From Actinoplanes ianthinogenes (GTDB lineage: Bacteria; Actinomycetota; Actinomycetes; Mycobacteriales; Micromonosporaceae), in contig NZ_AP023356.1 of assembly GCF_018324205.1 (NCBI RefSeq), positions 9,368,501 through 9,432,500 of the forward strand: a DNA stretch of 64,000 bases, written 5' to 3'. Positions 49,928-57,598 of the stretch are shown here, piece by piece (position 1 is the first letter of the stretch; every line of letters starts with the position of its first letter). Both the position numbers and the translations under genes were made by a program. The notes under the pieces were generated by a model, which had not been told where the DNA came from, did no database searches, and saw nothing but the letters and a program-made list of their open reading frames with translations.

Positions 49928-50845
49928 ATGGTGTGGCGGCTGTGGACGCTGGTGGCGTGTGCGCCGCTGGTGCCGGTGGTGCACGGCCCCTATCCGGCGG
50001 TGCCGGTCGCGTCCGGGGCGGGTGTGCGGGTGGCGGTGGTCGATTCCGGGGTGGATCCGTCGAATGGGCAGGTGGCCGGCCGGGTCGCGGCGGGCCGGGG
50101 TGGCCGGGACTGTGTGGGGCACGGGACGGCGGTGGCGGCGTCGGTCCTGGCGGTGGCGCCGCGGGCGGTGATCGTGCCGGTGCGGGTCGGCGACGGTGAT
50201 CCGGGTGATGCCGGTGGTGTGGCGCGGGTGGCGGAGGGGATCCGGTGGGCGGCCGGGCCGGGTCACGCCCAGGTGATCAACATCTCGTTGGTGGTGGCGG
50301 CCGACGACCGGCGGGTGCGTTCGGCGGTGGCCGAGGCGCTCGGCCGGGGCGTGGTGGTGGTCGCCGCGGTGGGCAATCAGCCGGGTGCGGGCCGCCGGTT
50401 CCCGGCCGGGTATCCGGGGGTGATCGGGGTGGGGGCGATCCTGTCGTCGGGGGAGCCGGCGCCGTTCTCGCCGGCCGGTCCGGATGTGGATCTGGTGGCG
50501 GTCGGTGATGGGGGGACGAGTTTTGCGGCGGGGTTCGTGTCGGGTGCGGCGGCCCTGGTGCGGGAGCGGTTCCCCGGGGCTTCGGCCGGCGAGGTGGCGC
50601 GGCGCCTGGCGGCGACCGCGGATGCGGGGCGGCGGCTGAATCCGTATCGGGCGGTGACCGCGGCGGGTTCCGGTCCGCTGGCAGCGCCGTCGCCTTTTCG
50701 GTACGCGCACAGCAATGTCACGCCCCGCCGCCGCGCGTACTGGCCGGTCGTGGCGGCGCTCGGTGCCGGCGCCGTGGCGGCGGTGATCGGTGCGGTGGTG
50801 GCGCGGGCGCGTCGCCGGCGGTGGCGTCCCGCCGCTCAGCTCTGA
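49928..50845 (+). CDS. Mycosin-like subtilisin (S8) protease, membrane-anchored
   Basis: The 305-residue protease has a short hydrophobic N-terminus (signal), the catalytic Asp in VAVVDSGVDPS, His in DCVGHGTAVAAS and Ser in GGTSFAAGFVSGAA. A C-terminal span precedes an Arg-rich cytoplasmic tail. This layout matches mycosins, the proteases of type VII secretion systems, although no ESX genes lie nearby. It converges on the metallo-hydrolase gene with a 10-base overlap. The ATG at 49928 is preceded by a G-rich ribosome site. Confidence 0.85.
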   Translation: MVWRLWTLVACAPLVPVVHGPYPAVPVASGAGVRVAVVDSGVDPSNGQVAGRVAAGRGGRDCVGHGTAVAASVLAVAPRAVIVPVRVGDGDPGDAGGVARVAEGIRWAAGPGHAQVINISLVVAADDRRVRSAVAEALGRGVVVVAAVGNQPGAGRRFPAGYPGVIGVGAILSSGEPAPFSPAGPDVDLVAVGDGGTSFAAGFVSGAAALVRERFPGASAGEVARRLAATADAGRRLNPYRAVTAAGSGPLAAPSPFRYAHSNVTPRRRAYWPVVAALGAGAVAAVIGAVVARARRRRWRPAAQL

Positions 50846-51672
50846 CCGGTGAGTGCGGTGTAGCCGCGGCGTACCGCGACCAGCGAGGCGGCGGGCCCGA
50901 ACGGTGAGCGGGCGGCGACGTCCTCGGGTGTGGCGCCGGTGGCGTGTCCTTGCCGGATCAGCGTGCCGAGTTCGGTGAGCTGGCGGTGCTGGGCGGTCAC
51001 GAAGGCGTGGTCGACGGGGGCGCCGTGGCCGGGTACGACGAGGCCGTCCGGTGGGAGCAGGCGCAGCAGGGCGGCGACGGTGGCGGGCCACTCCAGGGGG
51101 TAGGCGTCGGTGCCGTAGGACGGTGGGGCGCCCTGTTCGACCAGGTCGCCGGCGAGCAGCAGGCGCGCGTCGGGCACGGTGAGGACCAGGTCGCCGGCGG
51201 TGTGGCCGCGGCCGAGGTGGTGCAGGGTGATGGGGCGTCCGGCCAGGTCGATGCTCGCCTCGGTGTGCACCAGGTGGTCGGGGACGCGGACGGTGACGGC
51301 GGCGAGGCCGGTGGCCAGGGCCGGGTCGGTGGGCAGCCATTCGTCGTACCAGTGCTGTTGCAGCCGGGGTGCGTTGTCGCGCAGTTCGCGGGCGGCGGCC
51401 TCGTGCGCCCAGATGGGGGTTGCCGGGCCGGCCAGGGTGGCGTTGCCGAAGCAGTGGTCGAAGTGGTGGTGGGTGTTGACGATGGTCAGCGGGTCGCGGG
51501 TGATCCGGCGGATCGCGCCGGCGAGTTCGCGGGCCTGGGTGTCGGTGGACAGGGTGTCGACGAGCAGGGCGGCGCCGGGGGCGGTGATCAGGGTGACGTT
51601 GACGTCGAGGACCGGGTGGCGCAGGAGGTGGACGCGGTCGGCGATCTCGTGGAAGGCGGGGGTGTGGGTCAT
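50836..51672 (-). CDS. Metallo-beta-lactamase-fold hydrolase
   Basis: The 278-residue protein has the metal motif NTHHHFDHCFGN (HxHxDH), further His residues in LGRGHTAGD and a final VVPGHGAPVDH. These are the MBL superfamily ligands. It may act as lactonase, glyoxalase or beta-lactamase-like hydrolase; the sequence does not decide. The ATG at 51672 follows a G-rich site. Codon usage is ordinary for the window. Confidence 0.88.
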   Translation of the reverse strand: MTHTPAFHEIADRVHLLRHPVLDVNVTLITAPGAALLVDTLSTDTQARELAGAIRRITRDPLTIVNTHHHFDHCFGNATLAGPATPIWAHEAAARELRDNAPRLQQHWYDEWLPTDPALATGLAAVTVRVPDHLVHTEASIDLAGRPITLHHLGRGHTAGDLVLTVPDARLLLAGDLVEQGAPPSYGTDAYPLEWPATVAALLRLLPPDGLVVPGHGAPVDHAFVTAQHRQLTELGTLIRQGHATGATPEDVAARSPFGPAASLVAVRRGYTALTGQS

Positions 51673-51857
51673 GGGGTCACCTCGGGCGGGGGGCGCGAGG
51701 ACCTGACGCCTGCGCAAGATCGCCTCACTGTGCCAGACCCCGCCCGCCCAGGGGGGCCGAGCCCATCAATGAGTGTGGCCGAATCCGAGCGATCCCGCCG
51801 ACGCCCTGTGGACAACCGGTCGACTGCGCGCCGCCCGTGGCACGGGAGTGGATCGGG

Positions 51858-52541
51858 CTAGAGGTCCCAGTCCGCGTGCACCACCTCGGAGTCCAGGACG
51901 ACGGTGATGTGCAGGCGGGTCAGGCGGGCGTCCCGCGGGACGGTGAAGTAAAAGCGCTTCACGGTCTGCTCGCCCGGCGACAGGTAGCCGTTCGCATCGG
52001 GCTGCCAGGCCGGGCCGGCGAGGCCGCGCGCGCCGATGATCGATACCAGTGCGGCCGGCAGGTCGTCGGCCGGGTATTTCGTTCCCCTGGTGTCCAGCAC
52101 CCAGGCGTTGCCCAGGCCGGTGTCGACCGCGGACGTGCCGGTGTTGCGGATCTGGATGGCGTAGACGACGGCCGGCCGGCCCGGGGCGCCGTCGTGGTCC
52201 TGGAGTTCGATCTCGGCCCGGGCGCCGTTGCTGCCGGTCAGGGTCAGAGAATGGGTGCCGCCGCGGTGGGCGGGGCGGGTGGCGACGGCGATGGTGATGG
52301 CCAGGACGACGGCGATGGCGCCGCCGATGGCCATCCGGGTCAGCTGCCGGGACGGGTCGGCGGCGGAGGTTCCGGCGGGCCGGGGCGGCAGGACCGGGAT
52401 CGGTGCGGGGGCCGGCGAGTTGGTGGGTCGCCGCCGGGTGAGGCGGACGGCGATGCCGCCGCCGAGGACGAGCCCGGCCACGGCGAGCAGGATCGGCCAG
52501 CCCGGGCGTGAGCGGCGGGTCGGCGGGTGCGGGGTCGTCAT
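51858..52541 (-). CDS. Membrane protein with an extracellular DUF4352-like domain
   Basis: The 227-residue protein has two hydrophobic segments (about 15-31 and 71-86) separated by a Pro-rich stretch. A beta-rich outer domain (about 95-225) contains AVVYAIQIRNTGTSAVDTGL, PGEQTVKRFYFTVPRDARL and HADWDL. The domain looks like the immunoglobulin-like DUF4352 fold seen in secreted actinobacterial proteins. No specific function can be named. Confidence 0.7.
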   Translation of the reverse strand: MTTPHPPTRRSRPGWPILLAVAGLVLGGGIAVRLTRRRPTNSPAPAPIPVLPPRPAGTSAADPSRQLTRMAIGGAIAVVLAITIAVATRPAHRGGTHSLTLTGSNGARAEIELQDHDGAPGRPAVVYAIQIRNTGTSAVDTGLGNAWVLDTRGTKYPADDLPAALVSIIGARGLAGPAWQPDANGYLSPGEQTVKRFYFTVPRDARLTRLHITVVLDSEVVHADWDL

Positions 52542-52621
52542 GGCCGGGTATATCGGCAGGACCGGGCCGGAGGTGAGCGGGCGGGGCGCGGGCCGTGCTG
52601 CGGGCGTACCCGAACAGGGTT

Positions 52622-54010
52622 TTATCGGCGGTTGAGCAGGGAGTGTTTGCGGCTGTAGGTGAAGTAGACGACGAGGCCGATCAGGAACCAGACGGCGAAC
52701 CGCAGCCAGGTGATCGGGGCGAGGAAGGTGATCAGCCACAGGGAGAACACCACGCCGACGGCGGGGATCACCGGCATCCATGGCAGCCGGAATGTCCGGG
52801 GCAGGTCGGGCTGGCGGTAGCGCAGCACGATGACCGCCACGCAGACCACGACGAACGCGAGCAGGATGCCGATGTTGGTGAGTTCGGCCGCTTCGCGGAT
52901 GGGCAGGAAGCCGGCGATGGCGGCCGAGGCGATGCCGGCGATCCAGGTGACGCGGGTGGGGACGCGGCGGACCGGGTGCACGTGGGCGAACCAGGACGGG
53001 AGCAGGCCGTCGCGGCTCATCGCGTACCAGACGCGGGTGACGCCGAGCATGAAGGTGAACATGACGGTGAGGATGCCGATGATGGCGCCGACGGCGATGA
53101 CGTCGGCGAGGCCGGTGAGGCCGACGGCCGCGAACGCGCTGGAGAAGCCGCTCTCCGGGTCGATGTCCTGGTAGTTCTGCATGCCGGTGAGCACGAGGGT
53201 GGCCAGCACGTACAGGATCATGGAGATGACCAGGGAGTAGATGATGGCTTTGGGGAGGTGGCGGCGGGCGTCGGCGGACTCCTCGGCCGCGGTCGACATG
53301 GCGTCGTAGCCGAAGACGGCGAAGAAGACGGTGGCGGCGCCGGTGATGGCGCCGCCGACGCCGAACGGGAAGAACGGCGTGTAGTTGTCGGTGTTGATGT
53401 GGAACCAGCCGACGACGACGATCAGCAGCACGATCAGGATCTTGATGCCGACGACGGCGGTCTCGAAGCGGGCGGCGGCGCGGATGCCGAGGTTGAGCAG
53501 GCCGGCGATGAGCAGGCAGAGGATCAGGGCGAACAGGTCGACGACGTGGCCGTCGCCGCTGCCGGGGGCGCCGAGCATCCAGGCGGGCAGGTCGGCGCCG
53601 AGTTCGCCGACCAGGAAGCCGAAGTAGCCGGAGATGCCGATGGCCACGACGGAGACGATGGCGGTGTATTCGAGCAGCAGGTCCCAGCCGATGAACCAGC
53701 CGGCGATCTCGCCGAGGACGGCGTAGCCGTAGGTGTAGGCGGAGCCGGCTTTGGGGATCAGGCCGGCGAACTCGGCGTAGGACAGGGCGGCGGCCGCGGA
53801 GGCGACGCCGGCGATCAGGAACGAGACGAGCACGGCCGGGCCGGCGGTCTCGTGGGCGACGGCGCCGGCCAGGGCGAAGATGCCGGCGCCGATGATGCCG
53901 CCGACGCCGATGGCGGTCAGCTGCCACAGCCCGAGGGTGGCGGCGAGTCCGGTGTCGCGGTCGGCGGTGATGTCCTCGACGGGTTTCCTGCGGAAGATCT
54001 CCGAGCGCAT
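52622..54010 (-). CDS. APC-family amino acid permease
   Basis: The 462-residue permease has about twelve spans. GVGGIIGAGIFALAGAVAHE is the APC span-1 motif, and AALSYAEFAGLIPKAGSAYT is typical of the cationic amino acid transporter (CAT) subgroup. It is divergent from the TetR gene at 54101, with a perfect 12-bp inverted repeat in between, so import is probably under that repressor. The amino acid is not predictable from sequence alone. Confidence 0.92.
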   Translation of the reverse strand: MRSEIFRRKPVEDITADRDTGLAATLGLWQLTAIGVGGIIGAGIFALAGAVAHETAGPAVLVSFLIAGVASAAAALSYAEFAGLIPKAGSAYTYGYAVLGEIAGWFIGWDLLLEYTAIVSVVAIGISGYFGFLVGELGADLPAWMLGAPGSGDGHVVDLFALILCLLIAGLLNLGIRAAARFETAVVGIKILIVLLIVVVGWFHINTDNYTPFFPFGVGGAITGAATVFFAVFGYDAMSTAAEESADARRHLPKAIIYSLVISMILYVLATLVLTGMQNYQDIDPESGFSSAFAAVGLTGLADVIAVGAIIGILTVMFTFMLGVTRVWYAMSRDGLLPSWFAHVHPVRRVPTRVTWIAGIASAAIAGFLPIREAAELTNIGILLAFVVVCVAVIVLRYRQPDLPRTFRLPWMPVIPAVGVVFSLWLITFLAPITWLRFAVWFLIGLVVYFTYSRKHSLLNRR

Positions 54011-54045
54011 GGCACCTCCTAGGTATTCATCACCATAGATCTAAA

Positions 54046-54083
54046 GTTTAGGAACGATTGTTCTTGACCGGTCGTTCCTAAAC
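54046..54083. promoter_or_regulatory. Perfect inverted repeat between permease and TetR gene
   Basis: The arms GTTTAGGAACGA and TCGTTCCTAAAC (12 bp, no mismatch) are separated by 14 bases. The right arm ends 18 bases before the TetR start (54101). It is almost certainly the TetR operator, and could also cover the permease promoter. Confidence 0.75.
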
Positions 54084-54100
54084 CGGCTAGCGTGATCGGC

Positions 54101-54514
54101 ATGGGACGACCACGAGCGTTCGACGAGACCGAGGCCGTGCAGGCCGCCGCCGCGCTGTTCGCGCGGCGCGCGTTCGACGGCGTCTCGGTCGACGACCTGG
54201 TCAGCCACCTGGGCGTGCACCGCAACAGCCTCTACCAGGTGTTCGGCAGCAAACGCGGGCTCTATCTGCGGGCGCTGCGCTGGAGCCTGCAGCACCAGGT
54301 CCGGCCACTGATCGGGGCCGACACCGCCGTGCTGGTCAGCGAGCCGGCCCTGGACCTGCTGCTGATGGCGGCCACCGAGCGGGCCCCGGAGGACCCGGAG
54401 GTGGCCCGGGAGGTCAGCACGATCCTGGCCGAGCTCGACACGGCCGTGCGGCCGGAGACCACCGCCACCCTGCTCGGGATGCGCCTGCGCGCCCGGGTCA
54501 CCCGCGAAGGATAG
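54101..54514 (+). CDS. Short TetR-family regulator
   Basis: The 137-residue protein starts MGRPRAFDETEAVQAAAALF and has the helix-turn-helix DDLVSHLGVHRNSLYQVFGSK. The ligand domain is shortened compared with the usual 180-200 residues. A GTG at 54092 is in frame but poorly placed. Divergent from the amino acid permease; the perfect palindrome at 54046-54083 is its probable binding site. Confidence 0.82.
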   Translation: MGRPRAFDETEAVQAAAALFARRAFDGVSVDDLVSHLGVHRNSLYQVFGSKRGLYLRALRWSLQHQVRPLIGADTAVLVSEPALDLLLMAATERAPEDPEVAREVSTILAELDTAVRPETTATLLGMRLRARVTREG

Positions 54515-54525
54515 GAGCGTCCACC

Positions 54526-54885
54526 ATGGCAGCAGAGATCCGCGTCGACGGCGACACCCTGGTCGTCGACATCATCGGGATGGACAAGTTCTGGGCGCTC
54601 AAGAGCCGCCTGGAGATCCCGCTGGCCCATGTCGCCGGGGCGACCCTCGACCCGGGCGTCGACCGGGAGTTCAAGGGGATCCGCACCGGCGGCACGCACT
54701 TCCCCGGCTGGCTGACCGCCGGCCGGTTCCGCAAGGACGGCGAGATGGTGTTCTGGGACGTGCGCGACCCGAACAAGGCCGTGGTCATCGCGCTGCGTGA
54801 CGAGACCTACGCCCGGCTGATCATCGAGGTCGCCGACCCGCGTGCCACCGTGGACCTGGTGGAGCACGCCATCATCCGGTCGTAG
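54526..54885 (+). CDS. Conserved PH-like small protein of unknown function
   Basis: The 119-residue protein is beta-rich with a C-terminal helix (RATVDLVEHAIIRS). AGGAG precedes the ATG at 54526. The arrangement, with FWALKSRLEIPLAHV early and a WDVRDPNKAVVIALRDETY strand pair later, resembles bacterial PH-like proteins. It starts 11 bases after the TetR stop, suggesting co-transcription. Function unknown. Confidence 0.7.
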   Translation: MAAEIRVDGDTLVVDIIGMDKFWALKSRLEIPLAHVAGATLDPGVDREFKGIRTGGTHFPGWLTAGRFRKDGEMVFWDVRDPNKAVVIALRDETYARLIIEVADPRATVDLVEHAIIRS

Positions 54886-54895
54886 GGTGGCGGGC

Positions 54896-55369
54896 GTGTC
54901 CACCGGCGACAGCGACATGACGATCGGCCCGGCCGTGCCGGGCGACCTGCCCCGGATCCTGGAGATCCGTTATGCGGCGTTCGCCCGGCACGCACCGTCG
55001 GCTTACTCGCCGCAGGAGGTGCAGACACTGCTCGGCGACGTCGACCCGGACGAGATCGCCTCGATGATCACCGGCCGGACGGTGTTCGTGGCGCGCGAGG
55101 CCGGGCACACCCTCGGCTGCGCCGGCTGGCAGGGCGAGCGGCTGCGGCACGTCTACGTCGACCCGCGGGCCGGGCGCCGCGGGATCGGCACCGCGCTGCT
55201 GGCCACGGTCGAAACCGATTTCGGTACGCGTACCGGCCGCACCCACCTGCACGCCGGCGTCGCCCTGCACGCCGAGGGCTTCTACCGCGCCAACGGCTAT
55301 CAGGTCCTGCGCCGCGCCCGCGACTGGGACGGCAGCAGCTACCTGGAGATGCGCAAACCGCTGCCCTGA
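54896..55369 (+). CDS. GNAT acetyltransferase
   Basis: The 157-residue protein (GTG at 54896) has a single GNAT fold: IGPAVPGDLPRILEIRYAAF and LRHVYVDPRAGRRGIGTALLA, the acetyl-CoA loop, then HAEGFYRANGYQVLRR. The acceptor is unknown. It starts 10 bases after the PH-like gene. Its end overlaps the convergent P-loop gene by 31 bases. Confidence 0.85.
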   Translation: MSTGDSDMTIGPAVPGDLPRILEIRYAAFARHAPSAYSPQEVQTLLGDVDPDEIASMITGRTVFVAREAGHTLGCAGWQGERLRHVYVDPRAGRRGIGTALLATVETDFGTRTGRTHLHAGVALHAEGFYRANGYQVLRRARDWDGSSYLEMRKPLP

Positions 55370-55884
55370 TCACCCAGCCCGGCCAGCCAGTCCCGGACCT
55401 CGCGCGGCCGGCGGAACAGCAGCACCGGCGGCATCGCCGGATCCGAGCACCACGCCCGCAGCCGGGCCCGTTTGCGCGGCCACGACCGGAACTGCTGCAC
55501 CACGATCGAGTCCCGGGTGAACAGCTCCCGCAACGACTCGATGTTGCCGTTGCACACCGGCGTGCGGGTCACCGCCCGGTGCAGGGTGCGGCGCAGCAGC
55601 CGCGACAGGCACAGCCCGCGCGAGAAGTCCAGGCCGACGATCAGGTCCGCGCGGGCCATCGGCACGTCCAGCCACGCCAGGTACGCGCTGTCGAGCACCC
55701 ACGCGTCCCCGGCGCAGACCGCCGCGATCCGCTCCCGCTGCACCGGCATCGGCACCTCGACCCAGCCGGGCTCCCACGTCAGGTCGTCAACCGCGTGATA
55801 CGGCAGACCGGTACGCTCGCCGATCGCCCGGGCCAGCGTCGACTTGCCCGACCCGGTCACCCCGTAGACGACGATGCGTCTCAT
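55339..55884 (-). CDS. P-loop nucleotide kinase-like protein
   Basis: The 181-residue protein begins RRIVVYGVTGSGKSTLARAI, a Walker A motif (GxxGSGKST). AVDDLTWEPGW and a final DWLAGLG follow. It is like FlaR/adenylate-kinase-related NTPases of the topology-modulation type. The substrate is not known. It overlaps the hydrolase gene by four bases on the same strand, so both are translationally coupled. Confidence 0.82.
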   Translation of the reverse strand: MRRIVVYGVTGSGKSTLARAIGERTGLPYHAVDDLTWEPGWVEVPMPVQRERIAAVCAGDAWVLDSAYLAWLDVPMARADLIVGLDFSRGLCLSRLLRRTLHRAVTRTPVCNGNIESLRELFTRDSIVVQQFRSWPRKRARLRAWCSDPAMPPVLLFRRPREVRDWLAGLGDQGSGLRISR

Positions 55885-56564
55885 GCCGGATGCAGGAACC
55901 GGTGGATCTCGGTGACGAACGCGGTCGGCTGCTCCACGTGCACGTTGTGCCCGGCCGTCACCGACACCAGCACCGCGTCCGGGATCCGGTCGGCCGAGTC
56001 GGCGAGCAGCTCGTGCGGGATGGCACTCTCCGCCCCGCTGATGATCAGCGTCGGGACGCGCAGACTCGCCAGCGCCTGCCACCAGGCCGGATCCGGGTCG
56101 TTGAGCTGGGCGCGGATCTGGTTGACCGCGGCGAAGTCGAACGGGGCCGGCTCGGCCGGCGTGGGCAGCGGCGGCCGGGGCAGGCTGCCCGGGCGCGGGA
56201 CGCTGCTGTCCTCCAGGACCAGGTGGGTGACCCGGTGCGGGGCCTCGATCGCCAGCAGCGCCGCCACGGTGCCGCCCATCGAATGGCCGATCAGCAGGCA
56301 CGGGGGAATCCCGGCCGCGTCCAGGAAAGCCAGGACATCGTCGCGCATCAACTCGAACGAGTATTTGCCCGGATGCGAGCTGGCGCCGTGCCCGCGCAGA
56401 TCCACCGCGTACACGAAATGGGTGGCGGCCAGGTCCGGCAGGACCGTGTCCCAATCGGCGGCGCTGTCGCCGAGCCCGTGCAGCAGCACCGCCGGCGGAT
56501 TCCCGGCGACGCCCGCCGTGCGATAGGCGATGGTCACATCATTGACGTCCAGCGTCGTCGTCAC
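55881..56564 (-). CDS. Alpha/beta hydrolase
   Basis: The 227-residue hydrolase has the nucleophile elbow LLIGHSMGGTVAAL (Ser), YAVDLRGHGASSHPG for the oxyanion region and a late AGHNVHVEQP with the catalytic His. The acid is probably in the LIISGAES region. It starts with a GTG at 56564, overlapping the stop of a small membrane protein gene. Substrate unknown; esterase or haloperoxidase-like activity is possible. Confidence 0.88.
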   Translation of the reverse strand: MTTTLDVNDVTIAYRTAGVAGNPPAVLLHGLGDSAADWDTVLPDLAATHFVYAVDLRGHGASSHPGKYSFELMRDDVLAFLDAAGIPPCLLIGHSMGGTVAALLAIEAPHRVTHLVLEDSSVPRPGSLPRPPLPTPAEPAPFDFAAVNQIRAQLNDPDPAWWQALASLRVPTLIISGAESAIPHELLADSADRIPDAVLVSVTAGHNVHVEQPTAFVTEIHRFLHPA

Positions 56565-56797
56565 GAATTCCTCATCTCGGTCTCCGCATCAGCCACGAGG
56601 CGCCGCCGAAGGAACGCGCCCAGCACGATTCCGGCTGTCGCGCCGGCGGCGGCGAGGCCGCCCGGGCCGGCGAACGCGACGAGCAGCGCACTGCCGGCGA
56701 AGGCTATCAGGCAAACCACCGGCAGCGGGCCCGACGACATTCGCGGCTGTGGATGGCGGCGCCGCCACCTGCCCGGCACGGTAGCCAGCACCGGCAA
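56561..56797 (-). CDS. Small membrane protein
   Basis: The 78-residue protein has two likely membrane segments (about 25-43 and 48-64, LPVVCLIAFAGSALLVAFAG and LAAAGATAGIVLGAFL) and a basic C-terminal part. Its stop overlaps the hydrolase GTG (GTGA), supporting a real coupled gene. No family recognised. Confidence 0.55.
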   Translation of the reverse strand: MPVLATVPGRWRRRHPQPRMSSGPLPVVCLIAFAGSALLVAFAGPGGLAAAGATAGIVLGAFLRRRLVADAETEMRNS

Positions 56798-56814
56798 GCG
56801 GGTAAGGGAACCAT

Positions 56815-57054
56815 ATGACGAGCAGCGAACACGTGGCGGGCGCCAGCACCGACCAGCACATCTCCGGGCCGCAGGAGCAGGGCACGTTCACGACCGACGA
56901 GCCGCCGACCGCGACGACCCCGGCCGACGGCAGCAGCAACGCCGGCATCAACCGGCTGCGCGCCAACCGGCCCGGCCCGCTAGCGGAGCAGGGTGACGAC
57001 CAGGTTGGCGACCGTGGTGACGAAGAAGACGGCCCAGCCGACGAGATCGTGTGA
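56815..57054 (+). CDS. Possible small hydrophilic protein
   Basis: The 79-residue frame starts at ATG 56815 behind AAGGGA. It encodes a disordered, Thr/Gln/Pro-rich sequence (TSSEHVAGASTDQHISGPQ, INRLRANRPGPL). The last 25 residues lie antisense to the end of the DoxX-like gene. The N-terminal part has normal codon bias. It may be a degraded or truncated gene. Confidence 0.4.
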   Translation: MTSSEHVAGASTDQHISGPQEQGTFTTDEPPTATTPADGSSNAGINRLRANRPGPLAEQGDDQVGDRGDEEDGPADEIV

Positions 57055-57324
57055 GCCCACCCGCAGGTGGGCGATCAGCGCACCGGCGAAATAGAGGACC
57101 AGGCCGGTCGCGGCGAGCGTGCCCAGCAGCGGGACGGCGAACCCGAGCAGCAGGCCGAGCGCGCCGAGCGCCAGGATCACGCCGAGCAGCCACCGCCACC
57201 ACATCGGCAGGCGCTTCATTCTCAGCTGTGCCTTCGGGTAGTCGTGGCCGATCAGATAGGTGACGGCGGCGCTCGCGGTGAAGACAGCGGTGACGACGGT
57301 GAGCGTGACGTAAGCGGCGAACAT
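56980..57324 (-). CDS. DoxX-like family membrane protein
   Basis: The 114-residue protein has four spans (for example LTVVTAVFTASAAVTYLIG and GVILALGALGLLLGFAVP), with the YPKAQLRMKRLPMWWRWLLG loop of DoxX-like proteins. GCAGGAGG precedes the ATG at 57324. Function unclear. It overlaps the plus-strand frame at 56815. Confidence 0.75.
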   Translation of the reverse strand: MFAAYVTLTVVTAVFTASAAVTYLIGHDYPKAQLRMKRLPMWWRWLLGVILALGALGLLLGFAVPLLGTLAATGLVLYFAGALIAHLRVGSHDLVGWAVFFVTTVANLVVTLLR

Positions 57325-57598
57325 CGGGCCTCCTGCCGGCCGTGACGGGTCACCGGTCCGACGAGACGGCACGGCCGAATGTGAGGTGGCCGTTCGGCCA
57401 CCGGAAAATGGCCGGTGACGTTTCCCACAAGCCCTTTTTGCGTACGCGACGAGCACGGTGTCCGCATCGATTCGGACAGGCGCCGTTCCCGGCGACGGAA
57501 ACGAATAATCAGAAGTACCGCCGATGCGGTCGTCAAATGGTTGCCGGGCGGGTGCGGTCCGGTCGTCGCATTGTCATTCTTTGGGCGTGAGACACGGG
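57325..57598. other. Intergenic region with a hairpin
   Basis: This 274-base gap contains a perfect 7-bp stem-loop (GGTGGCC-GTTC-GGCCACC, 57385-57402) and then relatively A-rich stretches (57480-57530). I see no gene. It probably holds the promoter of the secreted repeat protein. Confidence 0.5.

Noticed and set aside
57524-57598. N-terminal extension of the secreted repeat protein
   Set aside because: The extra residues precede a typical signal peptide and have poor codon bias; the start is more likely at 57587 or 57599.
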